This document shows positions 22,412 through 31,395 of a stretch of DNA of 64,000 nucleotides, in pieces. Made by a program: the position numbers and the translations under genes. How positions within the stretch are numbered: the first letter of the stretch is position 1; each line of letters opens with the position of its first letter. Location: assembly GCF_025989145.1 (NCBI RefSeq), contig NZ_JAPDNQ010000001.1:2294001-2358000 (forward strand), read 5' to 3'. The notes under the pieces are model-generated. The model saw nothing but the letters and a program-made list of their open reading frames with translations. It searched no databases and was not told the DNA's origin. The stretch comes from Microbacterium sp. SSM24 (GTDB lineage Bacteria > Actinomycetota > Actinomycetes > Actinomycetales > Microbacteriaceae).

Positions 22412-25400
22412 GTGCGGCCGATCGGGGGGTTCCGCCGTGAGTGGCTGAAGACGGGCCTCGTCGCAGCAGTCCTCGCGGTACTGCTGCTCGCGCTCATGCC
22501 CGCACCTTCGAGCGCCGTGCCGATCGTGCCCTTCGCGGCTCGGTTCTCGACGGACGACAACGGCACCATCGCGATCTTCGGCAACAACCTGCTCACCTGC
22601 CCGCCGACGGATGCCCGATGCGCGGGCGCGCAGGCCGGCACGACGGCGCTCAACAACAACAGCTTCGCGATGCGGCACCTCGACGCCGACGCGGATCCGT
22701 CGACCTTCAACTCGTCCAGTGCGCAGGTCACCGCCCCGCCTTCGGGCGAAGTCCTGTGGGCGGGACTCTACTGGGGCGCGCGGCTCAGCCGCGCCGCCGG
22801 AGGCGTCGCCGGCGCCGGCGACCGCAAGGCGATGCTGCTGCGCGTGCCCGGTGCGCCGGGCTACGCCTCGGTGACGTCGCAGGCGGGATTCGGGCCGACG
22901 GCGGGCGATCAGGCCTATCAGGAGTTCGCCGAGGTCACCTCGCTGGTGCGCGCGGCAGGACCGGGCGCCTACTGGGGCGCGAACGTCGTCGCCGGCACCG
23001 GCGAGGACCGGTACGCCGGATGGTCGCTCGTGGTGGTCTACCGAGCGCCGGGCCTGCCGCTGCGCAGCCTGACGGTGTTCGACGGCTTCGCCGACGTGGG
23101 CCGCGACGAACCGCAGCAGATCGACCTGTCCGGATTCCGCACGCCCGTGACCGGCCCCGTCGAGACGCAGTTGGGGATGGTCGCCTACGAGGGCGACTTC
23201 TCCACGTCCGGCGACTCCGCCAGGCTCAACAGCACACTGCTGTCGACCACGCCCCTGTCGCGGGGCAGCAACTTCTTCAACGGCACGAACGACGACAACG
23301 GCGCGAGCGTCTCCGCGCGCTCGCCGGCGCACCTCAACATGCTGGGATTCGACATCAAGAATCTGGCGGCGAGCGGCATCCCGAACAGCGCCACTTCGGC
23401 CACGGTCTCCCTGGAGAGCACGGGGGACCGGTACTTCCCGGGTGTCGTCACGACGGCGATCCGCCTGTTCGCACCCGATTTCACCACGAGCACGAAGACG
23501 GTGGCGAACCTCGCCGGGCGCACCCCCGCGCTGCCCGGCGACGAGCTCGAGTACACGCTGACGTATCCGAACACCGGTCAGGATCCTGCGACGGGCGCGG
23601 TCGTGACCGACACGCTGCCGGAGGGGACGACGTTCCTGTCGGCGGACTCGAGCACGGGCTCCTGCACCGGATCCGGCCGTGATGTGACGTGCGCCGCGGG
23701 GACCATCGGCGTCGGGGCGACGTGGTCGGCGCGCATCCGCGTGCAGGTCGAGGCGGATGCCGGGGGCACCACTCTCCGCAACGCCGCGGTCCTCGACTAC
23801 ACGGCCGCGACGCTCGCCCGCGCCCTGCAGTACGTCGTCGCGCCCGCGGTCATCGACGTCGCCGCGCTCGCCGACCTGTCGATCGCCAAGACGATGTCTC
23901 CCGATCCCGCGTTCGCGGGCGGGCGGGTGACCTCGAGGCTCACCGTCTCGAACGACGGACCGAACGCGGCGACCGGAGTCGTCGTGACGGACCAGCTCCC
24001 GGCGGGAACGACCTTCGTCTCGGCGACCGCCGGCCAGGGATCGTGCGCGCCGGCCGCGGGCGTCGTCACGTGCGAGCTGGGATCCGTTCCCGACGGGGCG
24101 GCCGTCGACGTGACGATCGTCGTCGACGTCCCGCCGGAGTCGGGCGCGGCATCCGTCGTCAATGTCGCGGGGGTGTCATCGTCGACCTCGGATCCCGACC
24201 CGGGCGACAACACGGCCGGAGCGTCGGTCACGCTCGCGCGCGAGGCGGACCTCTCGGTCACGAAGACGGCGTCGCCTGCGAGCGTCACCCCGGGCGGGTC
24301 CACGACCTACACCGTGACCGTCACGAACGACGGCCCGTCGAACGCCGTCGACGTGCTCGTCACCGACACCGTGGACGACCCCGGGCTCGTGGTCACCGAC
24401 GCGACCGCGCCGGGATCCACCTGCTCGATCACCGGCGCCGTCGCCCAGTGCACCACGCCGGTGCTCGCCCCGGGCGCGTCGGTCGTCATGACGGTCGTGG
24501 CCCGTCTCTCGCCGGATGCCGCGACCGGCGTCGTGATCGGCAACACCGCGACGGTCGCCTCGAGCACCCCCGACGCCGACGCCGAAGACAACACCGCGAC
24601 CGCGTCGATCACCGCGACGAGCCCGCAGGCGGACATCCGCACGACGAAGGCCGGTACAGGGGCCACGGCGGGCGGACAGGCGACCTACTCGATCGTGGTC
24701 ACGAACGCGGGGCCGTCGACGGCCGAGGCGGTGACGCTCTCGGATCCGCTGCCCGCGGGCTTCACGATCGCGTCGGTCACCACGAGCCGCGGCACGTGCA
24801 CGCCCGGCACGACGGTGACGTGCGACCTCGGGACGCTGCCGGGTCCGGATGCCGCGGGCACTGTGTCGTCGGCGACGATCACCGTGGTCGCCGATGTGGC
24901 GCCCGACACGCAGCCGGGGCCCGTGGTCAACACCGCGACCGCCGCGGCGTCGACCGATGACCCGGAGCCCGGCAACGACGCGGGGACCGTGACGACCCAG
25001 ATCGCCGCCGTCGCCGACGTCTCGGTCACGAAGACCTTCGAGCCGGCGCAGCCGGCCGCCGGGGACGACGTGACCTTCACGGTCGTCGTCGCAAACGCCG
25101 GCCCGTCGACGGCGACCGACGTCGTCCTCACCGATGTGCTTCCGCCCGGGCTCACGCTGCTGTCGGTGACGGCGGACGACGCGATCGCATGCACGGGAAC
25201 GTCGACCATCACATGCGCCGCCGACGCGATCGGCCCCGGCGAGGCGGTCACGGTCGAGGTCCTGATGAACATCCCGAGCGGCTTCGACCTCGACGCGGGT
25301 GCCGAGAACACGGCGACCGCCGTGAGCGCGACACCCGATCCGGTGTCCGGCAACGACACGGCGACCGCCTTCGTGACGGCGCGGGCCATCTCGGATCTCG

Positions 25401-28033
25401 CGGTCCTGAAGTGGGACACGACAGGGTTCCCGACGCCAGACGAGCCACCGCGCGCGTTCGCTGCGGGGGAGACCGTGACGTACTACCTCGCAGCGCTCAA
25501 CTTCGGGCCGTCGGATGCCGCGTCCGCCCGCGTCGTCGACACGCTTCCGCCGGGCGTGACGTTCGTCTCGTCCGTACCGGAGTGCGTGTTCACTCCCCCC
25601 GACCAGGTGGTGTGCGACCTGCCCACCGTTCCCGACCAGTTCGCGGCGATCTTCCCCGTGGTGGTGCGCGTCGACGCCGACCTTCCCGAGGGCGGGCTGC
25701 TCACGAACGTCGCGACGATCGAGCTCACCGATCCGGAGCGCGTCGATCCCGTGTCGTCGAACAACTTCGCCGCACGCTCGAACCCGGTGACGACCCGGGC
25801 CGATCTGAACGTCGCCAAGCGCACGTACTCGCTCGATCTCCCGAGTTTCGCATTCGTCGAGCCGTCCGCGGCGCCGGCGGGCGCGCCGACGGGCTACTTC
25901 ATCGAGGTGCGCAACGACGGACCGTCCGTCGCGCGCGACGTGACGCTGGTGGACTCGTCGACGATGACCGACTTCTTCCTCAACCAGGTGCGCCTGATCC
26001 GAGGCGACGGGTCGGTGACCGATCTCACCGCGGCGTGCTCGTTCTCGGGAGGCGACCTCCAGTGTCCGCTCGGCGACCTGCCGGCGTTCGCGGCGGGCGA
26101 TGCCTCGTGGACGATCCAGGTCGACGGTGTCACGCTCTCGAATGCACCTGCCGGCGAGTACACGAACACGGCGACGCTCACGTCCGCCACCTCCGATGCC
26201 GACCAGGGCGACAACACCGCGCAGGCGCCCATCACCGTCACCGACCCGGTGGCGACCCTGACGATCGAGAAGGCGCTCATGGGCGGCAGCGACGTGAACG
26301 GGGACGGGGACGTCGACATCGTCCCCGGCACGGGCTTCAGCTATCAGCTCACCGTTGCGAACGTCCTCGACCTGAACCGCGAGGGTGCCTCCGACGCGCC
26401 CGGCACGGTGGTGACGGACACGCTCCCCGCGGGGTTCACGGCGACGTCCGCGACGTCGACCCAGGGGTCGTGCGAGATCACGCCGCCGAGCACCGTGACG
26501 TGCGCGCTGGGCACCGTGCTCGGCCCCGGCCGCGTCCCCGAGCCCCCGCCGGTCACGATCACGATCTCGGGCGATGTCTCCCCGTCGGTCGCGGGCGTCG
26601 CGACGGTGACGAACGCGGCATCCGTCATCTCGTCCATCTCCGCGACGGCGACGGCCGAGGCGACCCACGACGTGGTGGCGGTCGCCGACCTGTCGCTCGT
26701 GAAGATCCCGGACTCGTCGGAGATCGTCGCGGGCTCGCTCGCGGGGTTCAGCCTGGTGGTCACCAACGCAGGCCCGTCGGATGCGGTCGCGACAGAGGTG
26801 GGCGACCTGTTCCCGCCCGAGATCGTGTTCGACGCCGCCTCGTCCGATCCGTCGTGCGCCATCGCGGTCGATCCCGGCACGGGCGCCGAGTTCGTCTCGT
26901 GCGCGATCGGCACGCTGGCGGCGGGGGAGAGCCGCACGGTGCGCGTGTCCGGCCGCGTGGCCGCCGACCAGCCGCCCGTCGACGTCGTCAATAGGGCGGC
27001 GGCCAGTTCGCCGGTCACCGGGGAATACGACTTCGGCAACAACCTCAGCGAGGTGCCGCTGACGATCGTGCAGAACGCCGACCTCTCGGTCACGAAGGTC
27101 GCCGACACCCTCAGCCAGGCGGTCGGCGAAGACGTGGTCTACACCCTCACGGCGACCAACAACGGACCGTCCACGGCCTCCGACGTCGTGCTCGAAGACC
27201 GCCTCCCCGCGGGCGTCGACCTCGTCGAGGCCACCGGTGAGGGCCTCGCGTGCGCTTCGTCCGACGACGGCGTCCGCTGCATCGGCGGCGCGCTCGCGGT
27301 GGGGGAGAGCGTGTCCGCCACGGTCGTCGTGACGCTGCCCGTGGGCATGGACCCCGGCCCGGTGGTGAACACGGCCGTCGTCTCGTCCGAGGCGACACAT
27401 GACGCGGTACCCGGCAACAACGGGACGACCGTGACGGTGGATGCGTTCATCCAATCGGATCTCGCGATCGAGAAGTCCCTCGTGACCGACGATCCCGTCG
27501 CGGGCGAGCCGCTCGTCTTCGCGCTCGACGTGAACAACGCCGGTCCGCAGCTCGCGCCGAGAGTCGTCGTGAGCGACACGCTCCCCGCCGGCATGACCTT
27601 CGTCTCGGGCGTGGTGCCGGGCGGCGGTTCGTGCACGGTCACCGCGCCGGAGGGCGCCGAGGTCGTGTCGTGCGAGGCGGGCGCGCTCGACGTCGGCTCC
27701 GGCATCCGCATCCTTCTGACCGTCGCGACCGACCCCGCGCTGCGCTCCGTCGTCAACGGCGCGCTGGTGGGCTCGGCCGCGCAGGACGAGGCGAGCGCCG
27801 ACAACTACGACGAGGTAACCGCCCTGCTGGCTGCACCCGTCGATCCGGGGCCGGACCCGGGGCCCGGCGGTCCCGGCGCGGCCCCTCCCGGCGGCGGGCT
27901 TCCGGCCACCGGCGGCTCGTGGCCGGTGCTCGCGGCGCTGTGGGGCGCGGTGCTCGCCGTCACCGGCGCGCTCCTCTACGTCGGCCGCGGCCTCGTGGAC
28001 CGTCGGCGCCGAACGACGGGATGCGGAATCTAG
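22412..28033 (+). CDS. giant DUF11-repeat cell-wall-anchored surface protein, 1873 aa
   Basis: Secreted and covalently wall-anchored. A signal segment (REWLKTGLVAAVLAVLLLALMP, about residues 8-30, then PSSAVP) precedes an N-terminal domain of about 320 residues. From about residue 355, eleven DUF11 repeats of roughly 110-135 residues follow, most opening ADLSVTK and containing NDGPS and TDTLPAG. Every repeat carries a Cys pair 8-15 residues apart near its middle, suggesting one disulphide per domain. A Pro/Gly linker leads to LPATGG at about residue 1830, a membrane helix and RRRR: a sortase sorting signal. No sortase gene is in the window. Long reading frames on the opposite strand here are composition shadows. 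Confidence 0.93.
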   Translation: MRPIGGFRREWLKTGLVAAVLAVLLLALMPAPSSAVPIVPFAARFSTDDNGTIAIFGNNLLTCPPTDARCAGAQAGTTALNNNSFAMRHLDADADPSTFNSSSAQVTAPPSGEVLWAGLYWGARLSRAAGGVAGAGDRKAMLLRVPGAPGYASVTSQAGFGPTAGDQAYQEFAEVTSLVRAAGPGAYWGANVVAGTGEDRYAGWSLVVVYRAPGLPLRSLTVFDGFADVGRDEPQQIDLSGFRTPVTGPVETQLGMVAYEGDFSTSGDSARLNSTLLSTTPLSRGSNFFNGTNDDNGASVSARSPAHLNMLGFDIKNLAASGIPNSATSATVSLESTGDRYFPGVVTTAIRLFAPDFTTSTKTVANLAGRTPALPGDELEYTLTYPNTGQDPATGAVVTDTLPEGTTFLSADSSTGSCTGSGRDVTCAAGTIGVGATWSARIRVQVEADAGGTTLRNAAVLDYTAATLARALQYVVAPAVIDVAALADLSIAKTMSPDPAFAGGRVTSRLTVSNDGPNAATGVVVTDQLPAGTTFVSATAGQGSCAPAAGVVTCELGSVPDGAAVDVTIVVDVPPESGAASVVNVAGVSSSTSDPDPGDNTAGASVTLAREADLSVTKTASPASVTPGGSTTYTVTVTNDGPSNAVDVLVTDTVDDPGLVVTDATAPGSTCSITGAVAQCTTPVLAPGASVVMTVVARLSPDAATGVVIGNTATVASSTPDADAEDNTATASITATSPQADIRTTKAGTGATAGGQATYSIVVTNAGPSTAEAVTLSDPLPAGFTIASVTTSRGTCTPGTTVTCDLGTLPGPDAAGTVSSATITVVADVAPDTQPGPVVNTATAAASTDDPEPGNDAGTVTTQIAAVADVSVTKTFEPAQPAAGDDVTFTVVVANAGPSTATDVVLTDVLPPGLTLLSVTADDAIACTGTSTITCAADAIGPGEAVTVEVLMNIPSGFDLDAGAENTATAVSATPDPVSGNDTATAFVTARAISDLAVLKWDTTGFPTPDEPPRAFAAGETVTYYLAALNFGPSDAASARVVDTLPPGVTFVSSVPECVFTPPDQVVCDLPTVPDQFAAIFPVVVRVDADLPEGGLLTNVATIELTDPERVDPVSSNNFAARSNPVTTRADLNVAKRTYSLDLPSFAFVEPSAAPAGAPTGYFIEVRNDGPSVARDVTLVDSSTMTDFFLNQVRLIRGDGSVTDLTAACSFSGGDLQCPLGDLPAFAAGDASWTIQVDGVTLSNAPAGEYTNTATLTSATSDADQGDNTAQAPITVTDPVATLTIEKALMGGSDVNGDGDVDIVPGTGFSYQLTVANVLDLNREGASDAPGTVVTDTLPAGFTATSATSTQGSCEITPPSTVTCALGTVLGPGRVPEPPPVTITISGDVSPSVAGVATVTNAASVISSISATATAEATHDVVAVADLSLVKIPDSSEIVAGSLAGFSLVVTNAGPSDAVATEVGDLFPPEIVFDAASSDPSCAIAVDPGTGAEFVSCAIGTLAAGESRTVRVSGRVAADQPPVDVVNRAAASSPVTGEYDFGNNLSEVPLTIVQNADLSVTKVADTLSQAVGEDVVYTLTATNNGPSTASDVVLEDRLPAGVDLVEATGEGLACASSDDGVRCIGGALAVGESVSATVVVTLPVGMDPGPVVNTAVVSSEATHDAVPGNNGTTVTVDAFIQSDLAIEKSLVTDDPVAGEPLVFALDVNNAGPQLAPRVVVSDTLPAGMTFVSGVVPGGGSCTVTAPEGAEVVSCEAGALDVGSGIRILLTVATDPALRSVVNGALVGSAAQDEASADNYDEVTALLAAPVDPGPDPGPGGPGAAPPGGGLPATGGSWPVLAALWGAVLAVTGALLYVGRGLVDRRRRTTGCGI

Positions 28034-29235
28034 GACTCGAGGAGTCGGCGCACGTGCGCGCCGACGAGATGCGTCTCGATGAGGAAGCCGTCGTGGCCGA
28101 AGTCGCTCGCGAGAACGACGGCCCCGTCGCCGTCGAGAGTCCCGCCGATGCCGCGGGCGATGCGATGCTGCCCTTCGATCGGGAACAGCCGGTCGGTGTC
28201 GATGCCGAGCACGAGCGCCCGCGCCGTCACCCGGGCGAGGGCATCGTCGATGCCGCCGCGGTCGCGTCCGACGTCGTGGGAGTTCATCGCCTCGACGAGG
28301 GTGATGTAGCTGTTCGCGTCGAACCGGCGGGTGAACTTGTTGCCGTGGAAGTCGAGGTACGACTCGACGGCGAACCGCCCGCCGTGGCCGAGGGGACTCA
28401 CGCCGGACTGCCACGACCGCTGGAACCTCTGGTTCAGCTCCGTGGGGGAGCGGTAGTTCAGCAGCGCCATCCGCCGGGCGAGCGCGAGGCCGCGCGTCGG
28501 TCCGTCGCCGTCGGCGGCGTCGTAGTACTCGCCCGACTGGAAACGCGGGTCGATGCGGATCGCCTCGATCTGCACGGAGTTGAGCGCGATCTGATCGGCC
28601 GTGTTGATCGGAGGGGCGGACAGGATGCCGACCCGCTCGACGCGGTCGGGGAGCCCGACCGCCCACTCGAGTGCGTGCATGCCCCCCATCGATCCGCCCA
28701 CGACGGCGGCCCACACGTCGATGCCGAGGGCGTCGGCGAGCCGCACCTGCGCCGCGACCTGATCGCGGATCGTCAGGTACGGGAACCGCGAAGCCCACTC
28801 GTACCCGTCGGGCGCGATGCTGGCCGGACCGGTGGAGCCCTGGCATCCGCCGAGCATGTTCGGCGCGACGACGAACCAGCGATCGGTGTCGATCGGCGCG
28901 CCGGGACCCACGATGTCATCCCACCATCCGCTGGTCGGATGCCCCGGCCCGGCCGGTCCGCGCACGTGGCTGTCTCCGGTGAGCGCGTGGAGGACGAGCA
29001 CCGCGTTGTCGCGGGCGATGTTGAGCTCGCCCCACGTCTCGAACGCCAGTCGGTACGCCGGCAGCTCGCTCCCGCCCTCGGTGCGGAACGATCCGAACGC
29101 CGCGAACTGCCGCTCGCCGACGGGGTCGCCGTCGCGCCACGCGCCGGTCGCGGGCGGGCGGCCGAGGAGCAGGCGGGCGTCCGCCTCCGTCACCGGTGCC
29201 GAGGGCACGGTGTCTTCGGAGGTCTGCCAGTCCAT
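28030..29235 (-). CDS. metX: homoserine O-acetyltransferase, 401 aa
   Basis: First committed step of methionine biosynthesis: acetyl-CoA + L-homoserine to O-acetylhomoserine. Alpha/beta-hydrolase fold with LVLHALTGDSHV (oxyanion region), the nucleophile elbow in VGGSMGGMHALEW, ESYLDFHGNKFTRRFDANSYI, and C-terminal GIDTDRLFPIEGQH and SDFGHDGFLIETH, supplying the Asp and His of the triad. ATG 29233-29235 gives the family N-terminus. Its last codons overlap the 3' end of the DUF11 gene by four bases (convergent). metY, the next enzyme, is 2.2 kb away on the same strand. Confidence 0.95.
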   Translation of the reverse strand: MDWQTSEDTVPSAPVTEADARLLLGRPPATGAWRDGDPVGERQFAAFGSFRTEGGSELPAYRLAFETWGELNIARDNAVLVLHALTGDSHVRGPAGPGHPTSGWWDDIVGPGAPIDTDRWFVVAPNMLGGCQGSTGPASIAPDGYEWASRFPYLTIRDQVAAQVRLADALGIDVWAAVVGGSMGGMHALEWAVGLPDRVERVGILSAPPINTADQIALNSVQIEAIRIDPRFQSGEYYDAADGDGPTRGLALARRMALLNYRSPTELNQRFQRSWQSGVSPLGHGGRFAVESYLDFHGNKFTRRFDANSYITLVEAMNSHDVGRDRGGIDDALARVTARALVLGIDTDRLFPIEGQHRIARGIGGTLDGDGAVVLASDFGHDGFLIETHLVGAHVRRLLES

Positions 29236-29240
29236 TCGCC

Positions 29241-29291
29241 CATTCTCGCCGGTGGGCGGGAGGGCGGACCGACTGTTACGCGGCGAGAATG
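29241..29291. promoter_or_regulatory. 11-bp inverted repeat upstream of metX
   Basis: CATTCTCGCCG (29241-29251) and CGGCGAGAATG (29281-29291) flank 29 bp that include a TAACAGT -10-like sequence on the minus strand. It may be an operator around the metX promoter or an attenuating hairpin in its leader; sequence alone does not decide. Confidence 0.4.
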
Positions 29292-29300
29292 CCCGAGACG

Positions 29301-30320
29301 TCAGGCGCGGAAGGGCGCCGTCTCGTAGGTCGCGCCGTGCTGGCCGGCGAGGGCGATCGGGCGGGCATCCCAGGTCTGCACGAAGCGGTGGTCGGTCGCG
29401 GTCCCCGCAGGGACCCGCGCGTCGATCTCGGGCAGCGTGCCGAGCGTCTCGTTCGACAGCCACACGACGCGGCGTCCGATCCGGTCGCCGAGCCCGGCCA
29501 TGAGGTCGGCGAACTCCCGGCGCCCCTCGGCGTCGAGATAAAGCAGGACCGCGCTGTGGAACACGACGACGGTGGCGTCCGCAGGGGCGGCGGACGCGGC
29601 ATCCGTCACCCTCTCACGCAGGTCGCCGCGCTCGATCACGGGCGGATCCGCCGCTGCGATCGCCGCCGCTGCCCGCAGCCGGGCGACCCGGGCGTCGTGG
29701 TCGGGGCCGGGCCACACGAGCGTGGCGAGCCAGTCGACGGCGTCGGGGTCGCCGGCGTCGATGGGGTCGAGATCGATCCCGCGGCGCGAGACGACGTCGG
29801 GGTAGCGAGCGGGGACGGATGCCTGGTCATCAACGCGGCACGACAGCACGACCTCGCTCGGTCCGGCCGGAGGATCGACGCGACGGATCCCGGAAGGCGT
29901 GGCGTAGTCGACGCTGTACCGGTCGGGGAAGAGGCAGAGGCCGGCGGCAGCCCCGACCTCGAGGAGGGCGAGCGGGCCGTCGATGCGGGACAGCGGGGGC
30001 AACCACGTCGCGCAGCGATTGGCCTCGTTCGTCTGGACGGTGCGGGCGGCTCCCGTCGCGACGATGCGGTCCCAGTGCTCCAGCAGCCACGGCCGCACCT
30101 CGTGGTACGGGCTGAGCGGTGCGCCCTCCCAGCGTGCGGCGGCGAACACGAGGTTCGCCTGCCGCTTCGCGTGCGGGAGCGCGGTGAGGCGGGCGAGCAC
30201 CTCCGGGTCGCGCGCGATGCCCAGCGCCCAGTCCTCGTAGAGCGGCGAGGTGCAGTGCGCCCAGCGCCGCGCGAAGTCGTCGTAGTACGCGGCGATCTGC
30301 TCCTGCTGATCCGTGCCCAT
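29301..30320 (-). CDS. DUF2332 family protein, 339 aa
   Basis: Matches the actinobacterial DUF2332 family: MGTDQQEQIAAYYDDFARRWA at the N-terminus, ALLEVGAAAGLCLFPDRYSVDY (glycine-rich methyltransferase-like loop), SCRVDDQ, RGIDLDPIDAGDPDAVDWLATLVWPG and VVVFHSAVLLYLDAEGRREFADLM. The LLEVGAAAG loop suggests an S-adenosylmethionine-methyltransferase-like fold, but no function is established. It is divergent from the toroid-cyclase-like gene and lies between metX and metY on the same strand; a link to methionine/SAM metabolism is tempting but unproven. Confidence 0.85.
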   Translation of the reverse strand: MGTDQQEQIAAYYDDFARRWAHCTSPLYEDWALGIARDPEVLARLTALPHAKRQANLVFAAARWEGAPLSPYHEVRPWLLEHWDRIVATGAARTVQTNEANRCATWLPPLSRIDGPLALLEVGAAAGLCLFPDRYSVDYATPSGIRRVDPPAGPSEVVLSCRVDDQASVPARYPDVVSRRGIDLDPIDAGDPDAVDWLATLVWPGPDHDARVARLRAAAAIAAADPPVIERGDLRERVTDAASAAPADATVVVFHSAVLLYLDAEGRREFADLMAGLGDRIGRRVVWLSNETLGTLPEIDARVPAGTATDHRFVQTWDARPIALAGQHGATYETAPFRA

Positions 30321-30365
30321 GCGGTCACCCTACGAGGTCATCCGGCCGGTGTCGTGGGGCCGGTC

Positions 30366-30371
30366 TAGCAT
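30366..30371 (+). promoter_or_regulatory. leaderless promoter -10 (TAGCAT)
   Basis: TAGCAT, seven bases, then ATG 30379. An in-frame ATG at 30370 overlaps the -10 and is unlikely to be used. Confidence 0.55.
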
Positions 30372-30378
30372 GCGTGGC

Positions 30379-31320
30379 ATGGACGTCATCGAGTACCTAC
30401 TGAGCGGCGACCCGGCGATCCGGTGGCAGGTGATGCGCGATCTCACCGACGCGCCGCCCGAAGAGGTCGCGGCCGAGCGGGCGAAGGTCGCCACCGAGGG
30501 CTGGGGCGCCCGCATGCTCTCCGAGCAGGCCGACGACGGGTTGTGGGACGGCGGCACCTACCGCCCCGGCTGGGTCGACGAATCGAGGCCGTTCTTCGAC
30601 GCGTGGACGGCGACGCACTTCTCGCTGCAGTCGCTCGCCGAGTTCGGGCTCGATCCCACCTCGCCCGAGGCGCAGCGCGCCGTGGGCCTCGTGCGCGACA
30701 ACGCGCGGTGGGAGTACAACGGCGAGCTCTACTTCCAGGGCGAGGCGGAGCCGTGCATCAACGGCATCGCGCTCGCTTCAGGTGCGTATTTCGGGCAGGA
30801 TGCCGCCCCCATCGTCGAGACGCTCCTCGCGACGCAGCACGCCGACGGCGGGTGGAACTGCTGGGAAGAGGATGCCGCCACCCCCGGCTCGTTCCACTCC
30901 ACGATCTGCGCGATCGAGGGGCTGTGGGCGTGGGAGCAGGCGACGGGCGGCACCGACGCCGGGCGCGAGGCCCGTCGGCGCGGTGAGGAGTACCTGCTCG
31001 AGAGGCAGCTCTTCCGACGCAAGACCGATGGATCGATCGTCGACCCCCGGTTCACGATGACGTCGGTTCCCGGCCGGTGGTTCTACGACGTTCTCCGTGC
31101 CCTCGACTACCTCCGGCTGGCCCGGCCCGAACGAGACCCGCGTTGCGCCGAGGCGGTCGAGCTGATCCGCGCCAAGCGCCTCGACAACGGGCTGTTCCCG
31201 TTCGAGAACCACCACGAGGGTCCGATGCTGTTCGCCCTCGACGGCGAGCACGACGGCTTCCCGAGCCGATGGGTGAGCCTGCGCGCCCTGCGCGTGCTGC
31301 GCTGGTGGGACGAGGGCTGA
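30379..31320 (+). CDS. squalene-cyclase/prenyltransferase-like alpha-toroid protein, 313 aa
   Basis: Helical-repeat protein resembling the terpenoid cyclase/prenyltransferase toroid: DPAIRWQVMRDLT, SEQADDGLWDGGTYRPGWVDESRPFFDAWTATHFSLQSLAEFGLD, LLATQHADGGWNCWEEDAATPGSFHSTICAIEGLWAWEQA and RPERDPRCAEAVELIRAKR. The QxxDGxW-type segments (QADDGLW, QHADGGW) are QW-like repeats. It is shorter than real squalene cyclases and has no DXDD acid motif, so a non-cyclase role such as carbohydrate or ligand binding is possible. Family annotation is general only. Confidence 0.75.
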   Translation: MDVIEYLLSGDPAIRWQVMRDLTDAPPEEVAAERAKVATEGWGARMLSEQADDGLWDGGTYRPGWVDESRPFFDAWTATHFSLQSLAEFGLDPTSPEAQRAVGLVRDNARWEYNGELYFQGEAEPCINGIALASGAYFGQDAAPIVETLLATQHADGGWNCWEEDAATPGSFHSTICAIEGLWAWEQATGGTDAGREARRRGEEYLLERQLFRRKTDGSIVDPRFTMTSVPGRWFYDVLRALDYLRLARPERDPRCAEAVELIRAKRLDNGLFPFENHHEGPMLFALDGEHDGFPSRWVSLRALRVLRWWDEG

Positions 31321-31342
31321 CGCCCCACGCCGTGCCGCAGAG

Positions 31343-31383
31343 ACAGCGGATGCCGCGACCCGAGGGGCCGCGGCATCCGCTGT
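31343..31383. terminator. bidirectional terminator-like hairpin between convergent genes
   Basis: Perfect 15-bp arms (31343-31357, 31369-31383) built on GCGGATGCCGCG, with an 11-bp loop, between the stops of the toroid-like gene and metY. There is no clear T-tract. Confidence 0.6.
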
Positions 31384-31395
31384 ACGAAACGGCGG

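Noticed and set aside
22412..28033. Mobile or horizontally acquired surface-protein island
   Set aside because: Its base composition and GGATGCC content look like those of neighbours, and there are no integrase, att-like or insertion-sequence traces.
24176..28846. Very long open reading frame (about 1550 codons) on the minus strand opposite the DUF11 gene
   Set aside because: It is Arg/His/Gly-rich with no domain, runs antisense to a clearly real protein and into metX, and is explained by the third-position G/C bias of a very GC-rich gene.
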